Shown: one piece after another, positions 9,930 to 21,235 of the stretch
Position numbering within the stretch: position 1 is the stretch's first letter
How the letters are laid out: every line of letters starts with the position of its first letter
Assembly (NCBI GenBank): GCA_004114245.1
Contig: QZWS01000001.1
Location: 1 to 64,000 of the forward strand
Length of the DNA stretch: 64,000 bases
Origin: Zoopage sp. CT-All
Lineage: Eukaryota; Zoopagomycota; Zoopagomycetes; Zoopagales; Zoopagaceae
Reading direction: 5' to 3'
Notes under the pieces: generated by a model
What the model saw: the letters and a program-made list of their open reading frames with translations, nothing else
Database searches by the model: none
What the model was told of the DNA's origin: nothing
Position numbers and translations under genes: made by a program

Positions 9930-11621
9930 ATGCCGGATACGCCGACCACGCGGCGGATTGCGCTGATGGACGGGCCAAAAGGCCATGGCGCCATCTCGCA
10001 AGATGTGAACATGGAGGACGACGACAGCGAGGCCGAGATTGCGCTGCCCGAGGGCGTCGCTGTTGCCGAGGATCTGCTCGCAGTGCAGCGGCTTATTCTG
10101 TCAAGGCTGAGTCGTAGCGGCAGCGGAGAAAGAGAGGCTGATGGGGCGCGTGGCTTGGGCGCCGATATTCCCACACCACTGCACGGCCTCGAAGATCAGT
10201 CTCGGTCCGTCTCGCTTCTTCCTACCGTGTATTACTGAATAGCGTGGGCGCGTTGGTAGGGAGCTGGAAGGTCTGGTGGAACGGACGGTCATTGCTGGCG
10301 AGAGCGGGTCAGCGATTATCCTTGGGCCACAGGGCACCGGCAAGTCAACTGCACGTTCTGCTATTTTCGTTTCACCGGCTAAGCTTGCGCGCAGTTAGTC
10401 AGCTCGGCGATTGACAGGGTGCGATGCAGATGCAGGAATGCTGCCGCAGCGCAAGGCCAGAGCTCGAATCCGTTTCTTACGGACAGCCCAATGGAGGAAC
10501 CGCTGCTGTTGTCCGCTCCCACCGTGGATACCCCATTTCTGGTCATCAGGCTGAATGGTTTGGTGCACACCGATGACAAGTCTGCGCTGCGTGAGATGGC
10601 ACGTCAGATGGCAATGCTCAACACGGATACCGGCGCCTCTCGCTCATTCGTAAGCATCGCCGTTTCTTCTTGCCGACCAACTCATATGCACCCCTCGCAC
10701 TAGTTAAACATTTCTGAATGCCTCGTGTTCCTCTTCTCGGCGCTGAAATCCGGGCATCGCCATCGCACAATTCCCATTGTCGTTGTCCTGGAGGAATTCG
10801 ACCTGTTCGCACTCCGACCCCGACAGATGCTCCTTTACTCCCTTCTCGACGCCGCCCAAACCGCCCATACCCCGCTATGCATCATTGGTGTCTCAGCGCG
10901 CGTGGATGTGGTTGAATTGCTCGAGAAAAGGGTCAAATCGCGGTTTTCCCACCGCGTCATTCGTGTCGCATCGCCAGCTGCTTTCAGTGAGTATGTTGGC
11001 ATCGTTCAAGACTTGGTTTTGCCGCCCATCGAGATGCAATCATCCGAGTATATTCAGCTATATGCACGCGCAGTCAGCGTCTGCTTTGAGTCTGAGGCAG
11101 GAAAAGCGGCGATGCGAGAGCTGTTTGATCTCGGGAAGGATATTCGGGCGGCAAAGCAGGCATGGTCCTCAGTCATTGCCTCGCTGGATGGTGCTTCCCG
11201 CCCGCTTCCACGCCCGCGTGATCTAGCCTACGCAGTTCACCAGCTAGCCTCAGCTTCGTGCCAGCATCGCATGGTCGCGGATCTCTCCACCCTCGAGCTA
11301 TGTCTGGTCATTGCCGCATCCAAGCTGGTGTCTGCCCATGACGCCGAAATATTCAGCTTTGAGCAGGTCTACGACACGTACCGAGAATTCGCAGAACGCA
11401 TATCCGGCATCCGGCGCTACCGCAAGCCCGTTGCCTACAAGGCGTTTGAGCAGCTCCTCGCCATCGAAGTGTTTGTCGCGTGTGCAGGAGTGCGCGGCAC
11501 CTCCTGGGAGTACCGTGGGTGCCGGACAATGGTGTCTGAGGATGCTGTTCGCGACGTGGTGGTCCAGATGCCGGCGTGCCATTCAAGCATCCGACACTGG
11601 GCCATGCATGCTGTAGTATAG
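9930..11621 (+). CDS. ORC4: Origin recognition complex subunit 4 (AAA+ ATPase)
   Basis: Subunit of the ORC that marks replication origins and loads MCM. Several short exons. Exon 1 starts at ATG 9930 (an in-frame ATG at about 9841 is possible). Near 10260 comes ELEGLVERTVIAGE, then the Walker A ILGPQGTGKST. The next exon begins LVSSAIDRVRCR after an intron, 10351-10394, that seems to use a GC donor. Then come FLVIRLNGLVHTDDKSALRE, VVVLEEFDLFA (Walker B/DE region) and DLVLPP. The C-terminal winged helix holds FEQVYDTYREFAERISGIRR. An intron at about 10650-10703 uses GTAAGC...CTAG. The first splice junction near 10206-10240 is uncertain. The identity is secure. Confidence 0.88.
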
Positions 11622-11854
11622 ATGTGCACTGTTGGCGTGTATTTAAGCGTTCACGTGATGACATGTTCCATGCGGGGTCGGACAAATAAGCGACTTTATG
11701 CATGAGGGCCATGCGTCGCAAGCAGCTGAATGTGGCCCTCGCCGCATGGGCTTTTCTGCCCATCCATCCATCGCCTCAGCCTCCCTCCCCCCTACTTGCT
11801 GCTACGACCCGTTCTTTCACCTCTCTCATAGACTCTCTCACGATATCCAGCTAA

Positions 11855-13228
11855 ATGCACGACAAAGACACCTCATCGCAGCTCGCTGAGGCGTTCTCGC
11901 GCCAGTTTGGCGAGGCGCCGCCCGTCTACGACGACGACGCCGATTCCATCCAGGGCGCAAAGCTCGAGTTCGGCGCCGCGCCACCCCAGCCCGAGGGAAA
12001 TGTCACCGTCGCCCGGGGCGTGTTTCTCCTCCTCAAGGCATTTGTTGGCACCGGGATCCTTTTTCTCCCCAAGGCGTTCCTCAACGGCGGCATGATCTTC
12101 TCCATCATCGTCCTGCTCGTTGTTGCCGCTCTCTCCCTCTGGTCCTATCTCCTGCTCGTGCGTGCCCGTGAGCACTGTCCCCGTGGCGGGTCATTTGGTG
12201 ATATCGCTGAGCAGACCATGGGCAAGTATATGCGATTTCTCGTCCAGTCGTCTGTCTCGCTCTCCCAGATCGGCTTCGTCTGTGCCTACATGATCTTTAT
12301 CGCCGAAAACCTCCGCGCCTTTGTTCTCAACGTCTCTCACTGCGCCGCACAGCCCCCCATAGGCGTCCTGATCGTGCTCCAGCTCATCGTCTTTATTCCC
12401 TTTTCAATGATCCGGCGCATTGAGCGCCTCGGCTTCGCCACTATCGTCTCGGAGGTTTTCATTCTCTTTGGCCTCGCCTACATCTACTACTACGATATCA
12501 AGGTGCTTGTCGCCAACGGCATGGCTCCCTCCGTAAAAGCATTCAACGCAGAGGACTTTGCCCTTTTCATCGGCACCGCCGTCTACTCCTTTGAAGGCAT
12601 CGGCCTGGTCATTCCCATCACCGAGGCCATGCGCCACCCCGAGCGCTTCCCCCGCGTGCTCTATATCACTCTCTCCGTCGTCGCTGTACTCTTTATCTCC
12701 GTCGGCGCCTTGTCGTACGCTGCGTTCGGTGACAAAACCGCCGACATGGTTGTCTCCAACCTGCCGCAAGGCGAGCCCATTGTCAGCGCCATCCAGCTCA
12801 TCTACGCCCTCGCCATCGTCCTCTCCGTTCCCCTGCAGCTCTTCCCTGCCATCACCATCCTCGAGAATGGCACGTTTGGCCTCAATCGCTCTGGTAAGGA
12901 CGCGCTCAAGTGGAAGTGGAGCAAGAACGCGTTCCGCGCCTTCCTGCTCGTCATCTGCGTTGGTATCTCGTGGGGCGGCTCCAGCAATCTCGATAAATTC
13001 GTCTCCCTTATCGGCTCCTTTGCTTGCATTCCGCTCTGCTTCATCTACCCGCCGCTCTTCCACTGGAAGTCGGGCGCGTGCGGTAGGTCGTACTTTAAGT
13101 TCTTGTCCAACATGGCCCTTGCCGTATTTGGCGTCGCCGTCATGATATACGGTACCTGGATCACCGTCAAACAGTGGGCAGCTACTGGTCCCGCGCACGA
13201 CATATGCGCTGCCCACAACATGCAGTGA
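11855..13228 (+). CDS. Vacuolar-type amino acid transporter, AVT3/SLC36 (AAAP) family
   Basis: A 457-residue polytopic protein, one exon, ATG at 11855. A soluble ~50-residue acidic N-terminus is followed by about eleven hydrophobic segments. The first gives GVFLLLKAFVGTGILFLPKA, the family signature. FALFIGTAVYSFEGIGLVIP is the conserved mid-protein motif, and PLQLFPAITILE is typical of AVT3/AVT4-like exporters. Yeast Avt3/4 export neutral amino acids from the vacuole, whereas animal SLC36 works at lysosomes or the plasma membrane. Vacuolar export is the best guess; the substrate cannot be read from sequence. Confidence 0.88.
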   Translation: MHDKDTSSQLAEAFSRQFGEAPPVYDDDADSIQGAKLEFGAAPPQPEGNVTVARGVFLLLKAFVGTGILFLPKAFLNGGMIFSIIVLLVVAALSLWSYLLLVRAREHCPRGGSFGDIAEQTMGKYMRFLVQSSVSLSQIGFVCAYMIFIAENLRAFVLNVSHCAAQPPIGVLIVLQLIVFIPFSMIRRIERLGFATIVSEVFILFGLAYIYYYDIKVLVANGMAPSVKAFNAEDFALFIGTAVYSFEGIGLVIPITEAMRHPERFPRVLYITLSVVAVLFISVGALSYAAFGDKTADMVVSNLPQGEPIVSAIQLIYALAIVLSVPLQLFPAITILENGTFGLNRSGKDALKWKWSKNAFRAFLLVICVGISWGGSSNLDKFVSLIGSFACIPLCFIYPPLFHWKSGACGRSYFKFLSNMALAVFGVAVMIYGTWITVKQWAATGPAHDICAAHNMQ

Positions 13229-13355
13229 GTGGTAGAGGGGGATGCTTGTGGTAGCCGTGGGTTTTCTAATGATTTTGATTGATTTCGTCGTTTTTGTATG
13301 TAATGAATACATTGGACGTCGCTATACTTATCGGTTGAGTGCTTGCTCCCACGAA

Positions 13356-14385
13356 ATGGCCGAGTCCTCACGTAGCAACAGACCCCGCGCAACTGTGCCG
13401 CCAGGGATCAAAAATATTCTCATTGGCGGTTCCAAGAAGCTGCCATCGTCGCCTCGGGACCGAGCTGTAGACAGTGGCAGTGGCGGCGGCGGGACGCGGT
13501 TGAATGCAGACGAGCTTGAGGAGAAGATGGCGCGGATGCGTATCCAGAACCAGTCCGCCATCTCCCGCCATGCCGTACACCATCATATCTGCTGAATTGC
13601 TATGAGTCTTATTGGAGGATGATTGGGCAGGCGGCGGAACAAGACAAAGCAGCGTTCGAGCAGGACATGCGACGCCAGCAACTGGAGCACCACCAGGAGG
13701 AGGACCGTCGTGCTGATGCCCAGTCCAAGCTAGAGTAATATATTCTCGCGTGCTGCTAGGCAGTGACAGCGATGCTATGAATAGGGCCGAGAGAGAGGCG
13801 AATAGGACGCGAAAGCTCGCAAGTATAAGCCAACGTGATTGGGATTCAGCCAAGTCGCGGAGCGGTGTTCCATTGCCACCAACACCGGCGAAGGGAAGTA
13901 GTAGGGTTGGTGGTGGCAAGGCTAGCGGTGGTGGAGCCAAGGCGAAGTCAAATGACGGCGAGGGCACGCGTCATGGAGCCAAGGGTCGCAGGCAGCGGCC
14001 ACTTTTTGTTCTTGATGATGCTCCAAAGTCAGGAAGTGCGATAGAGGGTGTACAAGGTAGGTCGCCGGGCGTCGAAGGCAAAGACGAGTCGGAGGAGGAC
14101 ATCTCGCAGATATCGATCTGGGATCCGCGATACAAGCAACGTGTGGCAGCGATCGCTGCAAGAAAGGCCGCCTCGACTTCGCCTTCGTCGTCACTGCTGC
14201 CCATATTGGCAGCGGACAAACTACCAAGTGCAGCGAGTGTGGTGGCACCACCGTCATCCGCCTCGCCCCCTCAATCATTGCGCATGCGTCTAGACCGCGC
14301 CAGCCTAGACAAAGAATTTGGCGATTTGAGTGCTCTTGTGGGTGGTGGCGCCGGTAGTAATGATTTGGACTGGGCGGACCTGTAG
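13356..14385 (+). CDS. Basic coiled-coil hypothetical protein, spliced
   Basis: A gene of at least three exons, start MAESSRSNRPRATVPPGIKN at 13356. Exon 1 ends near 13573 (SAISRHA). An intron of ~32 nt with a CTGAATTG branch-like box leads in frame to SYWRMIGQAAEQDKAAFEQD, a charged helix running through HHQEEDRRADAQSKLE. After a second short intron near 13736, the remaining exon holds REANRTRKLASISQRDWDS, a Gly/Lys-rich part, and SLDKEFGDLSALVGGG ending in LDWADL at 14385. The middle resembles short helical segments of RNA-associated proteins, but I know no homolog. Function unknown. Confidence 0.5.
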
Positions 14386-14575
14386 CGAGTGATTATTTGC
14401 TATGTATAAGTTAGTGACATATTGATGCTTGTACTGAAAGGTATGATGAGTGAAGCGATGTATTACAGTGGATAGGTGAAATTATAGTAGCTTCTCAGCA
14501 GCTCAAACATAGATAAGTTTGTTCCAATTGCATATATCGATAGGCCTCGAGCAGAACAAGAACCAATCAAAGGTA

Positions 14576-17500
14576 TTATACCAAGACATCCTCTTCGTCT
14601 GCTAGTTCCATCCAGTCATCAACCACGCCCGAATCCAGATCTACCCCGCTATTCCCAGCTGTGCCATCTACTAATGCACCTCCCTCCAACGCCTTGTGCA
14701 CCGCTATCATGCCAGTCACACCAACAGCTGCCGGTGGTGACTGAGACAATGCCGAGAACGGATTCTTCGTCACCACAGGTATTTGTGAAATGGCCACAGT
14801 TTGCGCTACAGCGGGTCGTGGCCCGGGAGTCTTGGTGACGTCGCATGCTGTTGCCTCCGCTAGCACATGCAGCTCGCCCTGCGCATCAATGTGGCACGGC
14901 TCTACTCGTACCGACATGCCAGCTTTCTGGAATTGGTCTCGGACAACTTGGAGACACAATAGCACCCGGTCAAACATTTCACCGGCTGTTATCCACTGGC
15001 TCGACGTTGGTATTACCACAACCGTTGTTCCATCCGGCAGCCATTTGAGAGCATAGCTGAATGCCAATGCTATGGATAGATGCGGCCTGATATCACCGTC
15101 AAGCGTGCCATGCGCCAGTTTGGATAAGCGAAGCGCGTTTGGCGACAATCGCACTTTGCTGGCCTCATGAATCGTCGCTTCCCTGCAAGTCAAGTTAGCC
15201 ATCTCGCGGCAATCAAGAGCTATCCTACCTCGCCTGTTCAATCACACGCGACGCTGGCATGCCGCTAAACTTGATCAAGCTCACAGCAGGAATCGCTGTG
15301 CCTGGTCGCTTATACAACACCACGCTCCGATGTGGCTCGGGGTCTTGCGACTCGGTGACAATCCCATACGCCTCGGCCAGTGCATGTACAAAATGCCGCT
15401 GCGGAGCCCGCATTGATGGCAGGGTCTGCGTCGCACGAGATCCAACAACAAACTCCACCAACTGCTCTTCAATCCGTCGCGCCCACGCCGGGTTTAATCG
15501 CGTCATCTCAATTAAATGCTGCTCGTACACCTGCGCGGAAGCCAGTGTTTCCGGATCCCGGTTGATATCCAATGCCTGCGCGAGTCCCTTGAGCTGCTGG
15601 ATCTTATCACACATGTCATCGCAGACGAGCCGGCATGCCAAAACCTTGGGTGCTGCAGCAGTGGAATCACACCTGCCACGAACGAGCCTTCGTCCACAAG
15701 GGCACTGCACATCCACCTCCCGTGGACAAGGCTTGGCCATATCGCATACAGCTGGTGCATGACATGCATCTGCGCATGGATGCCCACAGTCCGTCCGTGG
15801 TTTGCCACACACCTCTCGGCACAATGCTCCGTCCACCCGACACTCACCATCATGACACACCCGTCTGCACTTGTGCCCACCACAGGGAAGTATCTCCCCA
15901 CACACGTCGCCACAGGACGGGGCCTGGCGGTGGCATGGAATATGCGGGACCTGGTTCTTTCGACACCGGCACGTCTTGGTGACAAGCAAGACGCACGGAG
16001 GACACGGTTCATCGACGGGATGGCATGTATGCGGGGTCAGCACGTGTCCACATGGAGTGCTTTGACCCTGGAGTACTTGGCACGGATGCGCACATTTGGG
16101 CAACTTGGCATTGCAGGCAATTGGCGGGAAAAGACGGGTGCGACCGCAGGGACAAGCGAGCTCGTCAAAACTGGAGAGCAGGCACGGCGGACAATGACCT
16201 GGGTGGCACTCGATGGGGCAGGTATGCACGCCACAGCGTAGCTTCTTCCCACACGTTCGCGGACATTTGTGCTCGACAGGTGTGATAGCCTCCAGCTGAG
16301 CGGGATGGAGGCCGGGCGGGGATATGAATGTGCGTGCCGGACAACATTTTGTTGTACACCGGTGGCGGCCACAAGCCAATTTTCGTTCGCACGGACGGCC
16401 GCACGTTAGCACCGACGATGCACTATCGGAATGGCAGGGCAAGTCTTTGACGACGGCACTGCATCGACAGGGTACTCTCACCGTTGCGATACAATCTGGA
16501 CATGGACCAGCATGACATCTGAGCGTACAGTAGTGCCCACATGCGAGTGGCTTGTCGCAGACGCCAGAGCACAGAGGCACTGGATCTACGCATGACCGTC
16601 GCGGACTTGACCGCAACGAATCGATAGACGCTTTGCCACACGGGCATCTGTGAACGCGATTCGGAGCCATGGGACACGCTTCGGGGAGCTTTTCCACAGG
16701 ATGGCATGGCTTCGAACAGGAATGCACGCCACAATCGTACGCCTCGGCACAGACAGAGCCACACGAAAACGACCCAGTTCTTACCTCGCGATCGTCAGCT
16801 GTATGAGTAAGCTGGTCTCTGCCTTGACCGCAGGCAACGTCCCGTTCAACAGCATGCGCGCAGTAGCATATTTGATGTTGTATGATGCCACACGGGGGAC
16901 AGACGCCGTCGTGGCACACCTTGGCGCACGAATGCTGACCACACGAAAGCGACTTGCCACATGCAGCATCACACGATCGACCACGATTTGGGTGAGCACC
17001 ATCATCTGCGCATCGCACAACAAATTCGTCTTTTGTGCACCAGCACTGCGCAGTAATGGTTGCGGCGCAGGGTGGACAAGGACCAGGGTGGCACATTTCC
17101 GTGCACGGATGTGGACAGGACGACGCCTGTCGCATTCTCCCGCAAAGACCGTCGCAAGCGTGTGGGGTGATAAAGCGATCGGAGACAGAAGGATTTACGC
17201 ACTTGCCGCAGAAGCAGCGATACTCGTGTGGGACGCCGGACACTGCGGAGTTACACCCAGGGCACCGCCAGTCTTCGGCCATCGCAGCGGTAGAGGCGGA
17301 GGCAGAGGCGGACGCAGCTAACGATTTTTTGGCCCAGGTTTTGACACATGCGAGGTGCATGACGGCGTAACATACGCTGCACGACCAAGTTGCGTGACGT
17401 CGTTTGATGGCGTCGACGCACACCATGCATTCATGAGTTTGAACCGTCAGTGTGTCCTTTAGCTTTGTCATTAGATCCGATTCAGCTACACGGATCAAGT

Positions 17501-17926
17501 CAGTGAACAATAGTCATACGAATGAGCATAGTTTATACCATGACGAGAGTCGGAAACGGAATCGATTCGATGTGCTGGTGTTGACGTCGATACTGCCGTG
17601 GGGGAATGCCGCATCTGCTGACGACCTCCGCGCCCTCGACGACGACCCTCAGTGCCCGTACCGGCAGTAGGCCTCCCACGACCTCTTGTATTACTTCCAG
17701 CCTCGCTTGCGGATGGATTGAATGCCGTGGCTTGGGCATTCAGTGCGGGTGCCGATGTCAGCTGAGGATGGATGCCGCCACGTCGCGCACCCCTGCCACC
17801 GCCGCCACGCGACGCATGTGCGCTTCCATTTGCACGGCCTCTCCCCCGTGTACGTCCCCGACCGCGGGGCTGCGTGGAAGTATTTGGCTGGCTACCGTTG
17901 TCGCTCATGAGGGGAGTGGAAGACAT
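14576..17926 (-). CDS. FAP1: NF-X1-type zinc-finger and R3H protein (FAP1 / shuttle craft family)
   Basis: Three exons. Exon 1 (start 17926) encodes a long Arg/Gly-rich RGRGR-type N-terminus. The second starts with ESDLMTKLKD and carries a PHD/RING-like segment, HECMVCVDAIKRRHATWSC, then a series of NF-X1 Cys/His repeats of the form CG--L-CG-H-C---CH-G-C--C (for example LRCGVHTCPIECHPGHCPPC). After them comes an R3H-like segment (FVHALAEAYGIVTESQD). A 46-nt intron near 15184-15229 joins to REATIHEASKVRL and the C-terminal region ending in ADEEDVLV. Yeast Fap1 binds FKBP12 and confers rapamycin resistance; animal members act in transcription and as putative ubiquitin ligases. The start is 57 bp from the divergent ZNF277-like gene. 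Confidence 0.9.
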
Positions 17927-17983
17927 CGTGAGTCATCGAGTGACTGTCCATGCGCACCTTTTCGCCAAGCAGCACGAGTCAAT

Positions 17984-19882
17984 ATGACGACGCCGCGGCC
18001 CAGCACCCCAACCGGCACCGCCCCAAACCCTAACACAGACGATGATGGCGCTTCGGGATGGCAGACCGTCGCGCGGCCCAGGCGCACCTCGCAGCACTCT
18101 ACCACGGCCCCCTCCGCCTCCGGCTCACGGCCACAGGCACGCGTGCTCAAGGTCTCGCACCACCTCTCCTCGCCCGGCCGCCGTGCCCCCGGTGTCGTCG
18201 GTGCCCGTGTGCTTGCCTCTCTCAAGCCTCCCCCAAGGCAGCTCTTGTCAACGCTATCCGAGGCGCGATCGGAAAAGTGGAAGGCGCCAGGAGGCGGTGC
18301 AAAGAGCGCTGCAAGCACTAGCAGCGGAAGTGTATCCTATGCCAATGTGCTCGTCGCACCCGCGGAGGGTGGTGGGAAGAAGGCTGCCATAACTGAAGAG
18401 GCTGCGCTAAAGGTGGCCGCGGCGGTGGCAGCCAAATCCAGTGTGGCCGCCACTGCTCCGGCTGAAGACTCGCTTCTCTTTGATGGCACTCACCACTCGG
18501 ACATCGATTTTGACTCGTCCGACGAGGAGAATGGGGAGGATCCCGCGCCAGAGTCGTTTGACTCGCCCGTTCTCGTCATCTGTCCTTTCCCGCATCCAGA
18601 CCCCCGGGTGCCAGACCCCCGGGTGTCAGACACTACCGCTTCCCAGATGCAGGCGTCCACCGACGACGCTGCTGCTGCCTGCGCGTTTACAAAGCCGCGC
18701 CCTCTGACCGATCACCTCCTACACCGTCACGCCATCAAATTTCGTAACCTTCACCACATGTACTTCTCCCTGCAGTCATATCTCGACCACTGGGCGAAGA
18801 TCACCACTGCACCCACCACCATGGCAGCTGTTCCTGGAATCCAGATCGCCCCTCAAACCAACCTCATCACCATCGACCCTGAGGTCTGTGCGCACGATAT
18901 GGATCTGCGTCGTCACCTGCAACGCCAGAAACTTGACGAAATTCTCACGAGCCAGGACCACGAGCGGCACACGGATGCGCAGCGACCGCGCCGGTGTCTC
19001 TTCTGCGCCACCACCCCCGACACCCGCGCCCTCCTCTTCCGCCACATGTTCATCGAGCACGGCTTCAACATTGGTCTGCCTGACAATCTCGTGCACGTCG
19101 AAGACTTCCTTAACGTGCTGCAGACCAAGCTCAACTCACGCCAATGTCTCTATTGCGAGCGCACCTACTCCAACGCCACCGTGCTGCGCCGACACATGCG
19201 CAAAAAGAAGCACTTCAAAATCTCTGCCATGAATCGCCGCTACGACCGCTACTATGTCATCAACTACCTTGAGCCAGGCAAGAACTGGGAGGATTTCGAG
19301 GCCGAGGCACGTCGTGGTGGTAAGGACGAGGATGAGGACGATGACGGCGATGCCACTGCAACCAACGCCACCGCGTTTGAGGAATGGGATGAGGCCGATG
19401 TCGAGACCACGCTGTGCCTCTTTTGCCCCGCCACCAGCGACTCTCCCGAGGCCAGCCTCGAGCACATGATTGCCAAGCACGCGTTTGATCTCTTCGCGGT
19501 CAAGGAGCAGCTGCGTCTCGGATTCTACAAGGCAATATCGTTGGTTAATTTTATCCGGCACCACGCGGAAGCGCGCACATGCTATGCGTGTGTGGCCGCA
19601 GCAACGGTGTCCAAGGATGCCGGCCCAACCAAGGTGTTTGACACGCCCGCCGAGCTGCTCGCCCACATGACGACCAACGGGTGCATCACCAACGTCCCTG
19701 GCGGCTCGCATCCACTCTACTCCGACTCCCAGTATCTCTTTCCTGCCATCGAGAATGATCCACTGCTGATGGTCGTCGAGCTGGAGGATGGCGAAGCCGA
19801 GGAGGGCGAGGATGAGAAGCGCGAGGCCGTTGAATCCGTCATGCGCCGCCTGAGCATGGTGGAAACGACCAAGACAGAGTAG
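17984..19882 (+). CDS. ZNF277-like C2H2 zinc finger protein
   Basis: A 632-residue protein, one exon. The N-terminal 230 residues are low complexity and include a duplicated DPRVPDPRVSD from a repeat at 18598-18631. C2H2 fingers follow: PRRCLFCATTPDTRALLFRH and QCLYCERTYSNATVLRRHMR, later a third of the form CLFCPATSDSPEASLEHM. The region between (FRHMFIEHGFNIGLPDNLV, VEDFLNVLQTKL) matches the ZNF277/REI1-like arrangement, as does MRKKKHFKISAMNRRYDRYY. ZNF277 in animals associates with ribosomal protein uS5 and with chromatin. ATG 17984 is chosen; the frame is open further upstream but that part is shared with the divergent promoter. Confidence 0.8.
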   Translation: MTTPRPSTPTGTAPNPNTDDDGASGWQTVARPRRTSQHSTTAPSASGSRPQARVLKVSHHLSSPGRRAPGVVGARVLASLKPPPRQLLSTLSEARSEKWKAPGGGAKSAASTSSGSVSYANVLVAPAEGGGKKAAITEEAALKVAAAVAAKSSVAATAPAEDSLLFDGTHHSDIDFDSSDEENGEDPAPESFDSPVLVICPFPHPDPRVPDPRVSDTTASQMQASTDDAAAACAFTKPRPLTDHLLHRHAIKFRNLHHMYFSLQSYLDHWAKITTAPTTMAAVPGIQIAPQTNLITIDPEVCAHDMDLRRHLQRQKLDEILTSQDHERHTDAQRPRRCLFCATTPDTRALLFRHMFIEHGFNIGLPDNLVHVEDFLNVLQTKLNSRQCLYCERTYSNATVLRRHMRKKKHFKISAMNRRYDRYYVINYLEPGKNWEDFEAEARRGGKDEDEDDDGDATATNATAFEEWDEADVETTLCLFCPATSDSPEASLEHMIAKHAFDLFAVKEQLRLGFYKAISLVNFIRHHAEARTCYACVAAATVSKDAGPTKVFDTPAELLAHMTTNGCITNVPGGSHPLYSDSQYLFPAIENDPLLMVVELEDGEAEEGEDEKREAVESVMRRLSMVETTKTE

Positions 19883-19945
19883 ATGCATGTGGATGGGAAT
19901 ATACAGAATTTATCTTTTAAACGATGTCTACGCTTTACAGTGTTG

Positions 19946-20365
19946 CTAGAGCTGGACGCTATTGGCGCTGGACGGTGACTCCTCCGACGCAGCACTCGCC
20001 GCGACCGAGCTACCGCTGCCACCACCACCACCACTCCCGGTGATGCTCCGCACATTCGACACGACCCCGGCCACGATCCCCACTACAATAATCGTAGTGA
20101 CCAAGGCCACAGCCAGCCACAGCTTGGCATTCTTCCACCACATGTTGCGCCTCACCTCCTTGGACGTCTGCTTGAAGGCGCGGGCGCCCTCCTCGAGGTG
20201 CTTTGTCTTTTCCTCTAAATCGGTGAGGCGTTCGCCGCGGTCGATGACGCCCTGGAGCGCGGACTGGGCCACGTTGGTGACGTCCGAGACCTGGGAGTCG
20301 ATGTGGGAGAGCTTGTCGGGATGCTCGGCGGGCTTGGTGGCGGCGGGCTTCTTGGACTTGGCCAT
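19946..20365 (-). CDS. R-SNARE of the VAMP/synaptobrevin family
   Basis: 139-residue tail-anchored protein, exon unbroken. The SNARE helix has a central Arg zero layer in QGVIDRGERLTDLEEKTKHL, then EGARAFKQTSKEVRRNMWWKN, the classical VAMP pre-membrane stretch, and one transmembrane segment (KLWLAVALVTTIIVVGIVAG). Unlike most VAMPs, which end a few residues past the membrane, this one continues with about 37 luminal residues rich in Gly and Ser (GSGGGGGSGSS...SSANSVQL). Probably in exocytic or endosomal vesicle fusion. Convergent with the ZNF277-like gene, 63 bp apart. Confidence 0.88.
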   Translation of the reverse strand: MAKSKKPAATKPAEHPDKLSHIDSQVSDVTNVAQSALQGVIDRGERLTDLEEKTKHLEEGARAFKQTSKEVRRNMWWKNAKLWLAVALVTTIIVVGIVAGVVSNVRSITGSGGGGGSGSSVAASAASEESPSSANSVQL

Positions 20366-20650
20366 GGTAGCAGCGGTGACAGGGTGTAGAAAGCAGCGAG
20401 AAGGGGAAGAAGGCCGTGTATACAGAAAAGGGCGACAGGCGGGCAGCGGGCGGAGGACGGCGGAGGACGACGGAGGAGACGGAGTTAAGGTGGGAGCAGC
20501 CGAGAGCGGCACATATGTTCCAGAAATAGCACAGCAGAGTCTCAAGCATAGTCGTCCGCTGTGCTCAGCATGCTTCGTCGCACCAGGCACGTGGTCGGAT
20601 GGAGACGCCTCCTACATCGGCATCGAGAAGCATAACGTGGACTTTATTGA

Positions 20651-21235
20651 TCACAGGCTTTCCAAACTCGAGCCACGCCCCACCTTGCTTTGAGGCAATG
20701 CATCGGCTTGCTTCACCGGCTCCACCGTCTTGTCCACGAGCACCCAACCATTGTTGATCTTCGCTCGTGCCTCCAGCTGTTCCCTGCGCAGCCTTTGGCT
20801 CTCTTGCACCTGCTTGAGATAGGCTTTCCTCGCGGCCGCACCATTCTTCTCTGCTTCGCGTAACCTTCTATTAAATTCTTGCATTTGATCATCTGGCTTC
20901 TTCTTGGCGAGCTCGCTCGCAGCCACTGCTTGTGCATCTTGGCCACTGCTTGAAGAGGAACGCGAGGAACGTCGTGGCGACGACGCGATGTTTGGGGGAA
21001 CATGGTACGATTGAACTAGATTATCCAACGGCTTGTCATCAGCGTGCTTGGTTATGGCTGGGGTGGGGTCCTGTGTCGGCGATACGACCGGGGCTGTCGG
21101 GCCAAATAAACCCCAGAACGTCGGAAAGCGCGAGAGAGCAGGCATGTGGTTGTTGCCCGAGGCGTGCGCCAAGCCCGAGGCGGCGACGGCCAGGGCGGCG
21201 ACCAGCAGTACGGAGCGGGCGGTGTAGAGCGGCAT
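20651..21235 (-). CDS. Small secreted or lumenal coiled-coil protein
   Basis: 194-residue protein. A signal peptide (MPLYTARSVLLVAALAVAAS) is followed by a Pro/Thr-rich part, a serine run (SSRSSSSSG) and a highly charged helix (FNRRLREAEKNGAAARKAY, QESQRLRREQLEARAKINNG). It has no cysteines that would mark a disulfide-rich effector. No family recognised; it may be an ER/secretory-pathway or cell-surface protein. The ORF is open well upstream but the ATG at 21235 places the signal peptide correctly. Confidence 0.55.
   Translation of the reverse strand: MPLYTARSVLLVAALAVAASGLAHASGNNHMPALSRFPTFWGLFGPTAPVVSPTQDPTPAITKHADDKPLDNLVQSYHVPPNIASSPRRSSRSSSSSGQDAQAVAASELAKKKPDDQMQEFNRRLREAEKNGAAARKAYLKQVQESQRLRREQLEARAKINNGWVLVDKTVEPVKQADALPQSKVGRGSSLESL

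Noticed and set aside
12404-13312. 302-aa open frame on the minus strand
   Set aside because: It is the mirror of the AVT3-type transporter and is rich in low-complexity residues.
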